Source of the DNA: Deltaproteobacteria bacterium
GTDB taxonomy: Bacteria > JADJOY01
Length of the DNA stretch: 64,000 bases
Assembly: GCA_016713535.1 (NCBI GenBank)
Contig: JADJOY010000008.1
Span: 303,730-367,729 of the forward strand
Direction of reading: 5' to 3'
In this document: positions 18,122 through 28,372 of the stretch, piece by piece
Layout of the letters: every line of letters begins with the position of its first letter
How positions within the stretch are numbered: position 1 is the stretch's first letter
Notes under the pieces: model-generated
What the model saw: the letters and a program-made list of their open reading frames with translations, nothing else
What the model was told of the DNA's origin: nothing
The model's database searches: none
Made by a program: the position numbers and the translations under genes

Positions 18122-18895
18122 TCAGGGCGTGATCGTCTGGTGCCCCAGCACGTAGGTGAAGCCGGCGCTCAAGTTCCCGGGGATCACACGCGTGATGTAC
18201 TGCTCGACGAAGCGGTCGACCTCGGTGATGGTCGTCGGCGGCACGATCACGATGTCGAAGGGTGCGAGGCTCGGGTCGACGACGCCGGACTCGCCCTCCG
18301 CGAGGCGGGCCAGGTCGACCACGCGGGACGTCGCGGTGCCGTCGTCGCCACGGCGTAGCAGCACGACCTTCGAGAGATCGCCAGCCGGGGTGAAGCCGCC
18401 TGCGGCGAGGATCGCGCTCATGGCGCTCATCTTGCCGAGGATGGGTACGTCGTGGGGATGGAACACCTCGCCGCCCACGTACACCACGCGTCCGGCGTAC
18501 TCACGCACGAACACGGTCACGTTCGGATCGCGGACGGTGCGCGCGAGCTCGCGATTGAGCGACTGCGCCAGCTCCTCCGGCGTGAGCCCCTCGGCACGGA
18601 AGTACCCGGTGAGCGGGTGGACGATCTTCCCGTCCGGGCCCACGCGCACCGTCTCGTTGAGGTTCCCGTCGATCAACGACTTCACCTCGATCAGGTCACC
18701 CGGGACGATGCGATAGGCAACGGTGTCGTCGCTAGCGACCTTCGCGGGGGTCTGGGAGGGCACGGCCGCAGGCGCGTCCGTCGAGGTCTCGGGCGCGGCG
18801 AGACTGGGGCGAGGCACCCCGCTGGCGAGCACGATGCACACGCCGACGGCGATCCACCGGGTCGAGGGAAGTGAGGACGTAGCAGCACGCTTCAT
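18122..18895 (-). CDS. Wza-type polysaccharide export protein
   Basis: A 257-residue exported protein with a signal peptide (hydrophobic segment about 14-32), then a Poly_export domain opening YRIVPGDLIEVKSL and including VGPDGKIVHPLTGYFRAEGLT, then one SLBB-type domain with VYVGGEVFHPHDVP and FTPAGDLSKVVLLRRG. It lacks an obvious lipobox Cys and the C-terminal amphipathic barrel helix of E. coli Wza is not evident, so it fits the shorter outer-membrane or periplasmic exporters of delta-type bacteria. It faces the lepB end of the glycosyltransferase run. Its start is 1 nt past the stop of the PilZ gene, so both are on one transcript and export may be tied to cyclic-di-GMP. Confidence 0.88.
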   Translation of the reverse strand: MKRAATSSLPSTRWIAVGVCIVLASGVPRPSLAAPETSTDAPAAVPSQTPAKVASDDTVAYRIVPGDLIEVKSLIDGNLNETVRVGPDGKIVHPLTGYFRAEGLTPEELAQSLNRELARTVRDPNVTVFVREYAGRVVYVGGEVFHPHDVPILGKMSAMSAILAAGGFTPAGDLSKVVLLRRGDDGTATSRVVDLARLAEGESGVVDPSLAPFDIVIVPPTTITEVDRFVEQYITRVIPGNLSAGFTYVLGHQTITP

Positions 18896-18896
18896 G

Positions 18897-19586
18897 TCAG
18901 GACTTCCCTTTCGGGCGCTTGGGCCGCGGATCGGGCCTCGCGGATTTGCCCTTGACGGCTTTCGGATCGTCGCCGCCCACGGGTTGATTGAGCTTCTTCC
19001 AGAGCCGCGTCCAGAACGGCTCGGGACCGGCCGACGGTTCGTCCGCGGCTTCCGGCCGCGGACCGCGGCCTCCACGACGGGCGGCCTCGGACTTCTTGCC
19101 GTCCTTGGGACGCGCGCTGGAGAAGCCGAGCGCCGCGTTCGCGGCCGCGTCGAGAGCATCGATCGGCGCCGCTGCCTGAACCGGCTGTGGGATCCGCCGC
19201 TGCGGCTTGTTACCCAGGTCGACCTTGATGATCTCCTGGACGCCCGTCGTGAGGGCGTTCACGAAGTCGAAGATCCGCTGACGATCGGAGTCGGCGAGCA
19301 TGGTGAACTTGACGCCCATCCCCGGGGGCAGCGCCGACGGGACGAACGGGCGAAACGGGTTCGAGTAGATCACCGAGGCCGTGGCGCGGATCGGAACGCC
19401 GCTGGTACCGGGCAGGGTGACCTGCAGGGTGAGCATCGAGTTCACCGGCGAGGCCGCCTGCGTGTGGATGAACATGCCCTTCTCGTTGAGCTGCTCGGCC
19501 TCCGCCTCGACGTCGTGGCCATCGCTCGACTGATAGCGCACCGGAAAGCGCGTTGGAGCCTGGCGGGAGGCATGGGCATGTTTCAT
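18897..19586 (-). CDS. PilZ-domain protein with basic, proline-rich tail
   Basis: Residues 10-110 look like a PilZ domain: an early RFPVRYQSSDG, a QLNEKGMFIHT strand that replaces the usual D/NxSxxG, and a GMGVKFTMLADSDRQRIFDFV end. The canonical RxxxR motif is only partly matched, so cyclic-di-GMP binding is uncertain. The last 100 residues are low-complexity and rich in Lys, Arg and Pro, ending in a poly-basic PKRPKGKS. ATG at 19586 is followed by MKHAHASRQ. It is co-transcribed with the Wza-like gene, 1 nt apart, a setting in which PilZ proteins commonly control polysaccharide output. Confidence 0.75.
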   Translation of the reverse strand: MKHAHASRQAPTRFPVRYQSSDGHDVEAEAEQLNEKGMFIHTQAASPVNSMLTLQVTLPGTSGVPIRATASVIYSNPFRPFVPSALPPGMGVKFTMLADSDRQRIFDFVNALTTGVQEIIKVDLGNKPQRRIPQPVQAAAPIDALDAAANAALGFSSARPKDGKKSEAARRGGRGPRPEAADEPSAGPEPFWTRLWKKLNQPVGGDDPKAVKGKSARPDPRPKRPKGKS

Positions 19587-19750
19587 CGGCAGCTCGCCGT
19601 GCCGCGGTTCCCGGCGATCCCGGGACGAACGCGGCCGAATGACGCGATCTTACCGGAATCGCAAGTTGTCTGCGAGGGCCGGATCTCGTACAACCTGGCC
19701 GCGGGGCGCGTCCCGACGCGCGCGCCGAACGGCCACGAAGGAGGATCCGG

Positions 19751-20578
19751 GTGCAGGACTCGACACCAGGGCGTAGCGAAGGACTCATCGATCGGGCGCT
19801 CCGTGGCGGGGCGACGCTGCTCGTCGCCGCCGCGTTGATACCCGCCGCGCCGGTGCTGGCCCAGGTCGGCGCCGGCAGCGCCCAGACCACCGCAGCACCA
19901 GCCACCGAGCCGCAAGCGGCAACTCCCGCGCCCGCGTCGCCCGACGGTGCACCACCCGCGCCGACCGCCACGCCATTTCCCGACGGATTCCTCGGGGTGA
20001 AGCTCGAGTCGACGGCGGACGAGGTCCGGCGGGCCGTCCCCAAGACCAGCGAAGCGTTCGAGATGCACGACGTCCAGGGTTGCCCGACGGCCCCGGCGCA
20101 GCCGTGTCTGCGAATCGTCGAGCGTGCGCCGAAGGACACGGGCGCGACGTACTCGAAGGCCGAATACGGCTTCAACCCGTTCAACGGCAGACTCGCCCGG
20201 ATCACCGTCGAGTACCGGCTGCCGTATCTCGACGTCGACAGCCAGTTCACCAGGAGCTTCGGGCCACCTTCCGTCACCCTCGACAAGTCGGTCTCCCAGA
20301 GTGCCTTCCTCGGCGCAGGGCGCGAAGTCACCAAGGTGTGGAAGCAAGGCGCCGTCGAGGTCGAGCTCGTCTACCTGCTGGTGGGCAAGAAGGCGACCGA
20401 GGCCCACACCGGGCACGTCGAGTTCCGCAGCCTCACACAGCTCGAGCTCATGCGGGATCTCGCCGCGAAGCTCAAGGACCTCGGTCCGAACCCCGGCGCC
20501 CCCGCACCGGCTCAAGCGCCGGGCGCACCCGCGAGCCCGGAACCCAAGAAGGACGACGCGCCGCCCAAGCTCTTCTGA
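19751..20578 (+). CDS. Exported protein of unknown function
   Basis: A 275-residue protein with a GTG start. It has an N-terminal hydrophobic segment (about 19-37) ending in a PVLAQ signal-peptidase site, an Ala/Pro-rich linker to about residue 75, a folded middle of about 150 residues (FLGVKLESTADEVRRAVP; two Cys in a GCPTAPAQPC loop that could form a disulfide) and an Ala/Pro tail. The GVKLxSTxDEV pattern resembles small periplasmic SmpA/OmlA-like repeats, but I cannot name the family. It is divergent from the PilZ/export pair (164 nt between) and convergent with homoserine kinase. Its place beside an export gene suggests an envelope role, which is inference. Confidence 0.6.
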   Translation: MQDSTPGRSEGLIDRALRGGATLLVAAALIPAAPVLAQVGAGSAQTTAAPATEPQAATPAPASPDGAPPAPTATPFPDGFLGVKLESTADEVRRAVPKTSEAFEMHDVQGCPTAPAQPCLRIVERAPKDTGATYSKAEYGFNPFNGRLARITVEYRLPYLDVDSQFTRSFGPPSVTLDKSVSQSAFLGAGREVTKVWKQGAVEVELVYLLVGKKATEAHTGHVEFRSLTQLELMRDLAAKLKDLGPNPGAPAPAQAPGAPASPEPKKDDAPPKLF

Positions 20579-20602
20579 AGCGGGCGAGCGACGGGCCCCT
20601 TC

Positions 20603-21526
20603 TCAGGCGGAGAGCGAGCCGCGCACCACGACGCCCTTGCGTGCAGGCGCGAGGCCGAGCACCCGCGCCGGACCCTTGCCGTGTCGAGCCCAAGCCCGCC
20701 GCATCGCCACCTCCACGGCGTCTGCGCATTCGGCGCCCGTCAGCGCCAGGATGGTCGGACCGCTTCCGCTCAGGAACGCGGCGACGGCTCCGGCGCCGCG
20801 CGCCGCGCGCCGCACCTGGTGGAAGCCGGGGACGAGCGTCGCGCGATACGGCTGGTGAAGCCGGTCGTCCGTGGCCAGGCCGAGAAGCTCCCAGCGCGCC
20901 GTCGACACCGCGGCGACCGCGAGCGCGGCGCGGGTGAGATTGTGGACCGCGTCGGCGAGCGAGACGGTACTCGGAAGGAGCTTACGCGCCGCCTCGGTGG
21001 AGACACCGAACGAGGGCACCAGCGCGACCGCGACCAGAGCCGGTGGGGCCAGGCGGACGAAGCGAGCGCGCTTGCCGTCGAGAGCCGCGACGGTGAAGCC
21101 GCCGGCGGTCGCCGGAGCGAGGTTGTCGGGGTGGCCCTCGAAGGGCAGCGCGAGATCGAGGATCGCTTGCTCGTCCAGCTCGGCACCCGCGATGCGCAGC
21201 GCCGCTGCGGCGCCCGCGACGGCCGCGGCCGAGCTCGAGCCGAGACCGCGCCGCCACGGGATGCGATTGAGCATGCGCACCTCGAGATCCGGTATCCGAT
21301 GACCGAGCCGGGCGAGCGATCGTTTGAGGACGCGGTCGAAGAGGTTGTCGCGCGGCTGCCGGGCGACGTCGTCGCTGCCTTCGCCTTCGACGGTGTAGCG
21401 CACGCCGCGCTGCTCCCCGGTGCCGAGCCACACCTCGTTCCGAAGCTCGAGGGCGAGGCCGAGGGTGTCGAAGCCGGCGCCGAGGTTGGCGCTCGTGGCG
21501 GGTACGGTCACGTGGATCGATTTCAC
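20603..21526 (-). CDS. thrB: Homoserine kinase
   Basis: Phosphorylates L-homoserine with ATP in threonine synthesis, in the cytoplasm. The 307-residue GHMP kinase starts with VTVPATSANLGAGFDTLG. It carries the phosphate-binding loop IPWRRGLGSSSAA, GHPDNLAPATAGGF and the C-terminal AFLSGSGPTILAL. The GTG at 21526 has AGGA about 6 nt upstream. It stands alone; no thrA or thrC is next to it. It ends 25 nt from the stop of the opposing exported-protein gene with no clear terminator between them. Confidence 0.93.
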   Translation of the reverse strand: MKSIHVTVPATSANLGAGFDTLGLALELRNEVWLGTGEQRGVRYTVEGEGSDDVARQPRDNLFDRVLKRSLARLGHRIPDLEVRMLNRIPWRRGLGSSSAAAVAGAAAALRIAGAELDEQAILDLALPFEGHPDNLAPATAGGFTVAALDGKRARFVRLAPPALVAVALVPSFGVSTEAARKLLPSTVSLADAVHNLTRAALAVAAVSTARWELLGLATDDRLHQPYRATLVPGFHQVRRAARGAGAVAAFLSGSGPTILALTGAECADAVEVAMRRAWARHGKGPARVLGLAPARKGVVVRGSLSA

Positions 21527-21618
21527 GGATTCCTCGCGGAAAAAGCCGCCGACTATAGCACTTGCCTCGGGACCGCCTCGACCTTCGCGCGAGCCGCGGC
21601 CGGAATCCGGCGGGCCCC

Positions 21619-22663
21619 ATGAATGCCGTCGCCGCGACCCCGGCGCAGGTGCTGTTCCGTTCGCCCAACTGGGTCGGCGACGCGATCCTCGCGGTACCTG
21701 CGATCGAAGCGCTGCGCGAGGCGTTCCCCGCGGCCCGGCTGAGCGCGCTCGCGGTGCCGTGGGTCGGCGACGTGTTCCGCTTCGTGCCGGCGGTGGACGA
21801 AGTCGTGCGGTTCGACCGCAAGGGGCGGCATCGTGGGTTCCTCGGAACGGAGCGGCTCGCCCGCGAGCTACGTGCGCGCCGGCTCGACCTCGCGGTCACG
21901 TTCCCACGCTCGGCCAGCAGCGCGTGGCTTCTGTGGCGTAGTGGCGCGCGCGAGCGCCTCGGCTACGCGGGCACGGCACCGCGCGGGTGGCTCACCCTCC
22001 CTGTGCGCTTTCCGGGGAAGGGGCGACCGGGGCACCACGAGCTCGAGCTGCACCTCGGGTTGGTGCGTGGCCTCGGCCTCGCGGCGCCGGTGCGTGCGCC
22101 GCGGCTGGCCGTGCCGGGGGAGCTCCGCGCCCGCCGCGAGGAGCTCCTCCGCGCCAGCGGCCTCGACGGGCGCGCCTACCTCGCGGTGGCGCCCGGCGCG
22201 GCGTTCGGGGTGCGAAGCGCTGGACCGCCGCGGGGTTCGCCGCGGTGTGCGACTCCGCGCGCGAAGAGCGCGGGCTCGAGGCGGTGATCCTCGGTAGCCC
22301 GGGTGAGCGGCCGATCGCTCGCGAGGTCGTCGTCGGCGCGCGTCGCCCGCCGGTCGACCTCGCGGGCCGCGTTGGGCTCGCCGACGCGCTCGCGGTCATC
22401 GCCGGCGCGCGCGCGCTCGTCACCAACGATTCGGGCTTGATGCACGCCGCTGCGGCCTTCGGCGTTCCGGTGATCGCGGTGTTCGGACCGACGGACTGGA
22501 TCGCCACTGGCCCCGTCAGCGAGGACGCGCGGGTGATTCGCGAGCCGGTCGCGTGCGCACCCTGTTTCCTGCGCGACTGCCCGATCGACCACCGCTGCAT
22601 GAACCGGGTCGACGCGGCGCGGGTGTGGACGCGGCGCGCGAGCTGCTGGCGGCTCCGATCTGA
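21619..22663 (+). CDS. waaF: Lipopolysaccharide heptosyltransferase II (two frameshifts)
   Basis: Adds the second heptose to the inner core of LPS at the cytoplasmic face of the inner membrane. The GT9 features are an N-terminal LFRSPNWVGDAILAVPAIEALRE, then VAPGAAFG, where the frame breaks at about 22205 (one G missing from a GGGG run). After the break come AKRWTAAGFAAVCD, VILGSPGER and the donor motif LVTNDSGLMHAAAAFGVPVIAVFGPTD. Next is a Cys-containing CAPCFLRDCPIDHRCM typical of WaaF. A second missing G near 22622 is needed to reach the natural end ELLAAPI and TGA at 22661-22663. The intact protein would be about 348 residues. It confirms an LPS-bearing Gram-negative host. Confidence 0.88.
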
Positions 22664-22886
22664 CGCCGATGCCACCGGATCGGCACAGCGCGGTCGCGCC
22701 GCCGTCACTGCGTTTTCCAAGCTGCGAGTTCAACATTCCTCCACCGCGAGCACGGCCGCGCGAGCGCCGCTTCCGCTCCGTCGCCGCGCGGCGGGCGGCG
22801 GCGAGGGGATCGATCGGCGGCGCCCCGGGCACGGGTTCGGCGGGCGTGAGCGCTTGCCTCGCACGACGGTGAAGAGGGAGTAGCGA

Positions 22887-25800
22887 ATGGCGGTTCGAGC
22901 CGGTAACCGGCAATCCATGGCGGCGCGGGCCGCGTTCACGGCGCTCGTGGTGACGGCGCTCGCGGGCGCGAGCTGCTCGTCGGGCTCGGGCGGCGGCCAC
23001 GTCGGCGACCGCGCTCCGTTCGCGCGCGCGTACGCGATCAGCGATCGCAACCAGCTCATCGGCGGCAAGGTCGCGATCGCCAACATCGGCGACTTCATCC
23101 TCGAGAACGATCAGGTGCGGCTCGCCATCCTGGGTTCCCTCGAGTCCTACGGCCCGAACCTCTACGGCGGTGCGCTGGTGGACGCCGAGCTCCAGCGCCC
23201 CGACGGCTCGGCGAGCGCAGGGCGCGGCCAGGACGAGCTCGTCGAGGTGTTCCCGATCATCGACCTCAAGGTCGCGAAGCCCGACGGCACCCTCGACGGT
23301 CCCGGGAACCCGGTCAGCTCGAGCGTTCGGGTCTGCGAGGACGGCGGCAGCGGCGCTGGCGCGCGCGCCCGCGTCCGTGTCGCCGCCGACCTCTATCCAC
23401 TGATCGCGCTGGTGGGCGTGATCCCCAACCTGCTCGGGCCGTCGGGCGCGCGGCTGGTACAGGACTACATCCTGGAGCCGGCCCACCGCTACGCGACGCT
23501 CCACACCGAGATCCGCTTCTTCGCGGGCGGAGATGCCGGTGGTCAGCCGATCGACTGCGGCGCCGACCCCAACGCCAAGCGCGTCTTCAAGCCCCAGTAC
23601 CCGCAGCAGCCGCTCAACGTGATCTCGCCGGTGCTGTTCGGCCAGGCCTACGGCGACATCGCGATCTTCGGCGGCACCACGCAGCTCTTCTCGCCGACCT
23701 TCGGCTTCGACTCGTTCAGCGAGCTCCTCGCGCCCGCGCCCAACCCCACGAACGACGTGGTCTACGACGAGCTGGTGCCGTTCAAGAACACGTTCGAGTC
23801 GCCGCTCAACGGCTACTTCCTGGTGGGGCGGGCCAACCACATCTCGTACGGGATGACCGCGCCCGACAAGGGCGTATTCACGATCCCGCTCTTGGCCGGC
23901 ACGATCGCGCCGCAGTTCGTCGCCACCTCCCGCGAGATGGTGGACGCGACGACCGGCGCCAAGCCGTCGCCTCTCTCGCCGGTCGGCAGCCAGCAGGGCG
24001 ACGTGGCGACGTACGACCGCTACTTCATCGTCGGCGACGGCGACGTGGCGTCGGTGCTCGACGTCGTGAACCAGATCCAGAAGGTCGAGACCGGCACGAT
24101 CCACGGCCACGTCTTCGAGGTGTCGAGCGGCCAGCCCCTGAGCCGCGCCAGCGGGCTGGTGTTCCGCCACCCGCGCGACGGGCAAGGGAACCTCGTGGAT
24201 GTCGGCTCGATCGGGCTCCACGACCTAGGCACGCCGATCTCGCAGATCTACACCGACGTGCGCTTCGACGACACCTCGAAGGACGGCAGCTTCGTCCACC
24301 ACGGTGGAGGTGCCGCGCGACGGTCGAGTCCGCGTGGAGGTCGTCGACCCCACGCGGGGTGGCGGGAGCCTGCCGGCCAAGATCACCGTCACCGAGCTCG
24401 ACGGACACGGTGTGCCGTGGCCGCGCTTCGGCGAGCCGTCGCTGCCGATCGCGCGCATCCCGCGCGCCAACGCGATCTACGAGCCGCAGACGGCCGACGC
24501 GTCGCGCGAGGACCTCGAGTTCGTGGCCGCCTACGAGTACACGGAGGACGGCCAGCATGTGTTCTCGCTCGCGCCGGGGCGCTACCGGATCTATGCCTCG
24601 CGCGGCTACGAGTACACGATCGACACCAAGGAAGTGACCATCGAGCCCGGGCTCGAGAAGCTCGCCCAGCTCAAGATCGCGCAGGTCGTCGACTCCACCG
24701 GCTGGCTGTCGGGCGACTTCCACGTCCACTCCGAGTCGAGTCACGACTCGGGCGTGTCCAAGGACGATCGCGTGATCGGCTACGCGGCCGAGGGGGTCGA
24801 GATCCTGGCCTCGACCGACCACGACTACATGACCAACTACAGGCCGTACATCGAGAGCCACCACCTCCGTCCGTGGCTCACGACGGTCGTCGGCGACGAG
24901 CTCACCACCTTCGAGAACGGTCATTACAACGCGATGCCGCTCCAGTTCGACGGACGCCAGACCTCGAACGGCGCGCCGCGCTGGGTGGGGCTGACGCCGC
25001 CCCAGATCTTCGACACGCTGCGCGCCCGGGGCGCGTACGGTCCGAGCGAAACCATCACGCTCCTCAACCACCCGCGCGACTCGATCTTCGGCCTCTACAG
25101 CCAGTTCGGCATGGACCAGGGCACGGGCGTCCTGTGCCCGGGGCTCTTCACCCTCGGCAACCCGATCATCCGCACCGGCAACGGCCTCGGTGGAGTCAAC
25201 GAGGCCAACTTCAAGGTCGACTTCATGTCGATCGAGGTCCTGAACGGCAAGCGCTTCGAGCTGATCCGCACGCCCACGCTCGAGGAGGTGCCTCTCAAGC
25301 CCGAGGGGCAAACCCGGCCCGGCAACCCGCCGCCGCTGTATCAGGTGCTGGCGCGGACCCTCGACGAGCAGCGCCGCATCCTCGACGGCTCGAATGGCCT
25401 CGCCACGACCGACCAGAGCCGCTACCAAGGCGGCGTCGACGACCTCTTCACCACCATCAACCTGGGTGAGAGCCGGCCGACCGGCATGGCCAACTCGGAC
25501 AGCCACAAGCTCCTCGACACCGCCTCGGTGCGCACCTGGCTCAAGGTCGGCACCGATCTCCCCGACGCGGTCGAGGATCTCGACGTGGTGGCGGCGGTCG
25601 CACGCGGCCAGACCACCATGGGCTTCGGGCCGTTCGTGACGCTCACGGTCGACGGCGCCGAGATGGGCAAGACCACCACCAACACCAGCGGCCAGCTCGA
25701 CGTCGAGGTCACGGTGCAGGGTCCCGATTGGTTCCAGATCGATCGCGTCGAGATCTACGCCAACGGCGAGCTCGCCGCCGAGGTACCGGTGGCGCGTCCC

Positions 25801-26343
25801 AACGCGTCCACGGTCAAGTACCGCGGGCGCACGCGGATCAACGTCCGCGACCTCGCGATCAACGACCATCAGGCCAGAGACACGTACGTCGCAGCGGTCG
25901 CGATGGGCGACGACGACCTCTTCCCGGTCGACTTCCCCAACAGCTTCCCGACCCAGAACACCAGCGACATCATCGTCGGCGCCCTCGCGGGCGTGATCCC
26001 CGGGATCGGCAGCTTGCTCGGCGAGGGCGAGAACATCGTGCCGCTCACGTTCAACGTGTTGCCGTACGGGGTGACCAACCCCGTCTACGTCGACGTCGAC
26101 GGCGACGGGAAGTTCACCGCCGTGGGCCGTCCGCCCGCGGACGGCCGCAGCAAGTACCGCGGCTGCAGCGACGTGACGGAAGCGTGCGTGTGCCAGGACC
26201 TGGCACTACCCGAGGCGCAGAAGCAGGACGTCACCGACACCCTTGATTACGTGCAGTGGCTGCTCGGACTCGAGCAGGGCCACGGCCGCCTGAAGGCGGT
26301 CCCGCCCACACCGGACGAGTTCTCCGGGGGGCTGGGCGGCTGA
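22887..26343 (+). CDS. Large PHP-type metallohydrolase lipoprotein, CehA/McbA-like (one frameshift)
   Basis: About 1,150 residues after repair. The N-terminus has a lipoprotein signal ending LAGASC. Residues 30-470 form a poorly characterised region with NFILxND-like repeats. The frame breaks at about 24295-24305; the second part opens VEVPRDGRVRVEVVDP, with a carboxypeptidase-regulatory-like beta sandwich, and then a PHP-type catalytic domain. The metal ligands there are GDFHVHSESS, STDHDYMTNY, a central NHPRD and ANSDSHK. A further beta domain and a PVYVDVDGDGK calcium-loop-like motif close the protein. PHP relatives in CehA/McbA hydrolyse phosphoester or carbamate-like bonds. Anchored at the envelope and next to a phosphate-selective-type porin, it could release phosphate from organic esters; that function is inference. 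Confidence 0.75.
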
Positions 26344-26405
26344 GCCCGAGACGCTGCTCGGCGACCGCGAGCGAGCACCGCGTGAGCGACACGCGAAGGA
26401 GACCC

Positions 26406-27672
26406 ATGAGCCACCGAACCACCCGCACTCCGCGCCTTCTGGCCGGCCTCGCACTCTCGGCGCTGCTGGCCGTGCCGCCGGTCGCACGCCGGACTCGCCG
26501 ACGAGATCGCGGACGCGCTCGCCCCGGACGCCAACCCCGAGCGCAACGACGTCGATCCGTTGCTCGACCGGCTCGTCGCCAAGGGTGTGCTGACGCCCGA
26601 GGAGGCGAAGGAGGTCGACCGCGAGGTGGCGGCGCAGGACCGCTTCGCCGTGGACGTCAACGGGCGCATCAACATCGACGCGATCCTCTACGACGGCTCG
26701 GACTACGTCGAGGGGGTTCCTGGCGACCCGAACCTGCGCACCGGCTTCGCGATCACCGACGCGCGTCTGGGCGCCGAGGGCCGTGCCTACTGGGACTGGC
26801 TGCGGTACGCGATCCAGGCCGACTTCGCCGACCGCGTCGAGCCGAACCAGATCGACGTGACGCTACTCGACGCGCGCATCAGCCTCGTCGACCTGATCCC
26901 GTTCCACACCGTCAACCTGGGCCTCGTGAAGCCACCCTTCGCGCGCCAGCAGCTCATGAGCTCGGCGCGCCTGCAGTTCCAGCAACGCGCGATCGTGTTC
27001 CAGGAGCTCGAGGACAACTTCTTCGATCGCGACCTCGGGCTGCGCGCCGGTGGCCGAATCCCCGTCGCCGAGGACGCGGTCATCCTCAAGTACGGAGTGG
27101 GCGTGTTCAACGGCTCCGGAAACTCGAGCATCGGCGGCGACGACAACGAGGGGAAGCTCGTCGCGCTGCGCGGCGCGATCGACCTGTTCCACGACATGGG
27201 CGACGAGGAGCCCGATCTCTCGAGCGGCGAGCTGGGGCTCAGCCTCGGCGGTGGGTGGTTCCTGAACGACGACGTGTCGGCCACGCCCAAGGGCTACGAG
27301 GTGGACGGTGAGCTCAAGGTGGCGGGCTTCTCGTTCACCGGCGGCTGGGTGCTGATCGACTATTCGCCAGATCTTGGCGCCAACAACGAGCTGCCGCCGT
27401 TCTCGACCGACTTCAACTCGGAGGGCTGGTACATCCAGGGCGGCTACATGGTGCTGCCGCACCTGGTCGAGCTGGCGGCCCGGTACGAGCAATACGACTC
27501 GAACGACCAGATCGAGGACAACGGCGACGTCTCGGCGTTCACGGGCGCGCTCAACGTGTACCTGCTCGATCACGACGTGAAGTCGAGCCTCGAGTACGTG
27601 AGCCGGACCGAAGACCACGGCGCCGAGCTCTCCAACGACTCGCTCACCCTCGAGATGCAGCTGCTGTTCTGA
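26406..27672 (+). CDS. Phosphate-selective porin O/P-type outer-membrane protein (one frameshift)
   Basis: A signal peptide (about 12-30) leads to a frame break near 26488, where one base is missing before HAGLADEIADAL. Then comes the family N-terminal motif LLDRLVAKGVLTPEEAKEV, a short coiled segment that precedes the barrel. The rest, about 350 residues, is alternating amphipathic strands (ARLGAEGRAYWDWLRYAIQ, GLVKPPFARQQLMSS, FDRDLGLRAGG) ending in the terminal Phe of LEMQLLF, as expected for BAM recognition. Such porins take up phosphate or other anions. ATG at 26406 has AAGGAG about 6 nt upstream, and it lies 62 nt after the PHP-lipoprotein gene, so the two are probably one operon. A hairpin array begins immediately after its stop. 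Confidence 0.85.
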
Positions 27673-27675
27673 GCT

Positions 27676-28140
27676 TTTCGGGGGGCCCGCCCGCCGGGAG
27701 TGAATCCCGGCGGGTCCCACCCCCGAGTCGGCTCGCCTGGCTCGCCGCCGTCGCTCTGCGACGGGCCCCTCGCCGGGTCCGCTCGTGGCTCGGTCCGCGA
27801 GTCCGCTTGGGGCTTTTCAAGCCCCCCGCCCGCCGGGAGTGAATCCCGGCGGGTCCCACCCCGAGTCGGCTCGCCTGGCTCGCCGCCGTCGCTCTGCGAC
27901 GGGCCCCTCGCCGGGTCCGCTCGTGGCTCGGTCCGCGAGTCCGCTTGGGGCTTTTCCCCCGCCGGGAGTGAATCCCGGCGGGTCCCACCCCGAGTCGGCT
28001 GCCTGGCGCGCCGTGCGACGGCCCCTCGCCGGGTCCGTCGTGGCTCGGTCCGCGAGTCCGCTTGGGGCTTTTCAGCCCCCGCCCGCCGGGAGTGAATCCG
28101 GCGGGTCCCCACCCGAGTCGCCTGGCTCGCCGCCGCCGCT
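27676..28140. repeat. Tandem repeat array A, four copies of about 125-139 bp
   Basis: Copies are marked by CCGCCGGGAG at 27691, 27830, 27959 and 28083, so spacings are 139, 129 and 124. Each copy carries a hairpin CCCGCCGGGA-GTGAA-TCCCGGCGGG (10 bp, perfect in copies 1-3, one base lost in copy 4). Each is followed by blocks GGGTCCCACC, CCGAGTCGGCTCGCCTGGC and CGGTCCGCGAGTCCGCTTGG. A second stem CCGTCG-CTCTG-CGACGG is present in the first two copies and deleted in the third. The array starts 4 nt after the porin stop. Confidence 0.9.
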
Positions 28141-28230
28141 GCACGCGGCCTGCCGGGCCTCCGCCCGTCCGGGGCCCCTCCCCCGGGCGGGGCTCGGCCG
28201 CCGGGCCCCACCGAGTCCGGCGCGACCACC

Positions 28231-28255
28231 CGCCGCGCGCCGCTGGCGCGCGGCG
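28231..28255. terminator. Strong GC hairpin
   Basis: CGCCGCGCGCC at 28231-28241 and its perfect complement at 28245-28255 enclose a GCT loop (11 bp). There is no T tract. It lies between array A and the kinase fusion gene and may insulate the two. Confidence 0.5.
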
Positions 28256-28342
28256 AAGCTATGAATCGCTTCCGTCTGGGTCGCTCACGGAGGCGGCAGG
28301 GCCCGGAGGACGGGGGATGAAACACCCGTCTCTACGAGCCTC

Positions 28343-28372
28343 TTCGTAGCGCGGGGGGCTCCGTCCCCCCGC
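28343..28372. repeat. Dispersed CTCCGT-loop hairpin, copy 1
   Basis: TTCGTAGC leads into GCGGGGGG (28351-28358), loop CTCCGT, CCCCCCGC (28365-28372). An almost identical element, TTCGTAGT followed by GCGGGGGC-CTCCGT-GCCCCCGC, occurs at 54735-54764. A CTACGA/TCGTAG stem partly overlaps its 5' side. Confidence 0.8.

Noticed and set aside
22664-22886. A small gene between waaF and the PHP lipoprotein
   Set aside because: The short open frames have no ribosome site and an Arg/Pro-rich composition like other shadow frames; the region is more likely the promoter of the next operon.
27570-28325. Minus-strand proteins reading RDSLPAG-type repeats
   Set aside because: They are translations of the array A hairpins and are broken by period changes; they have no ribosome site or family resemblance.
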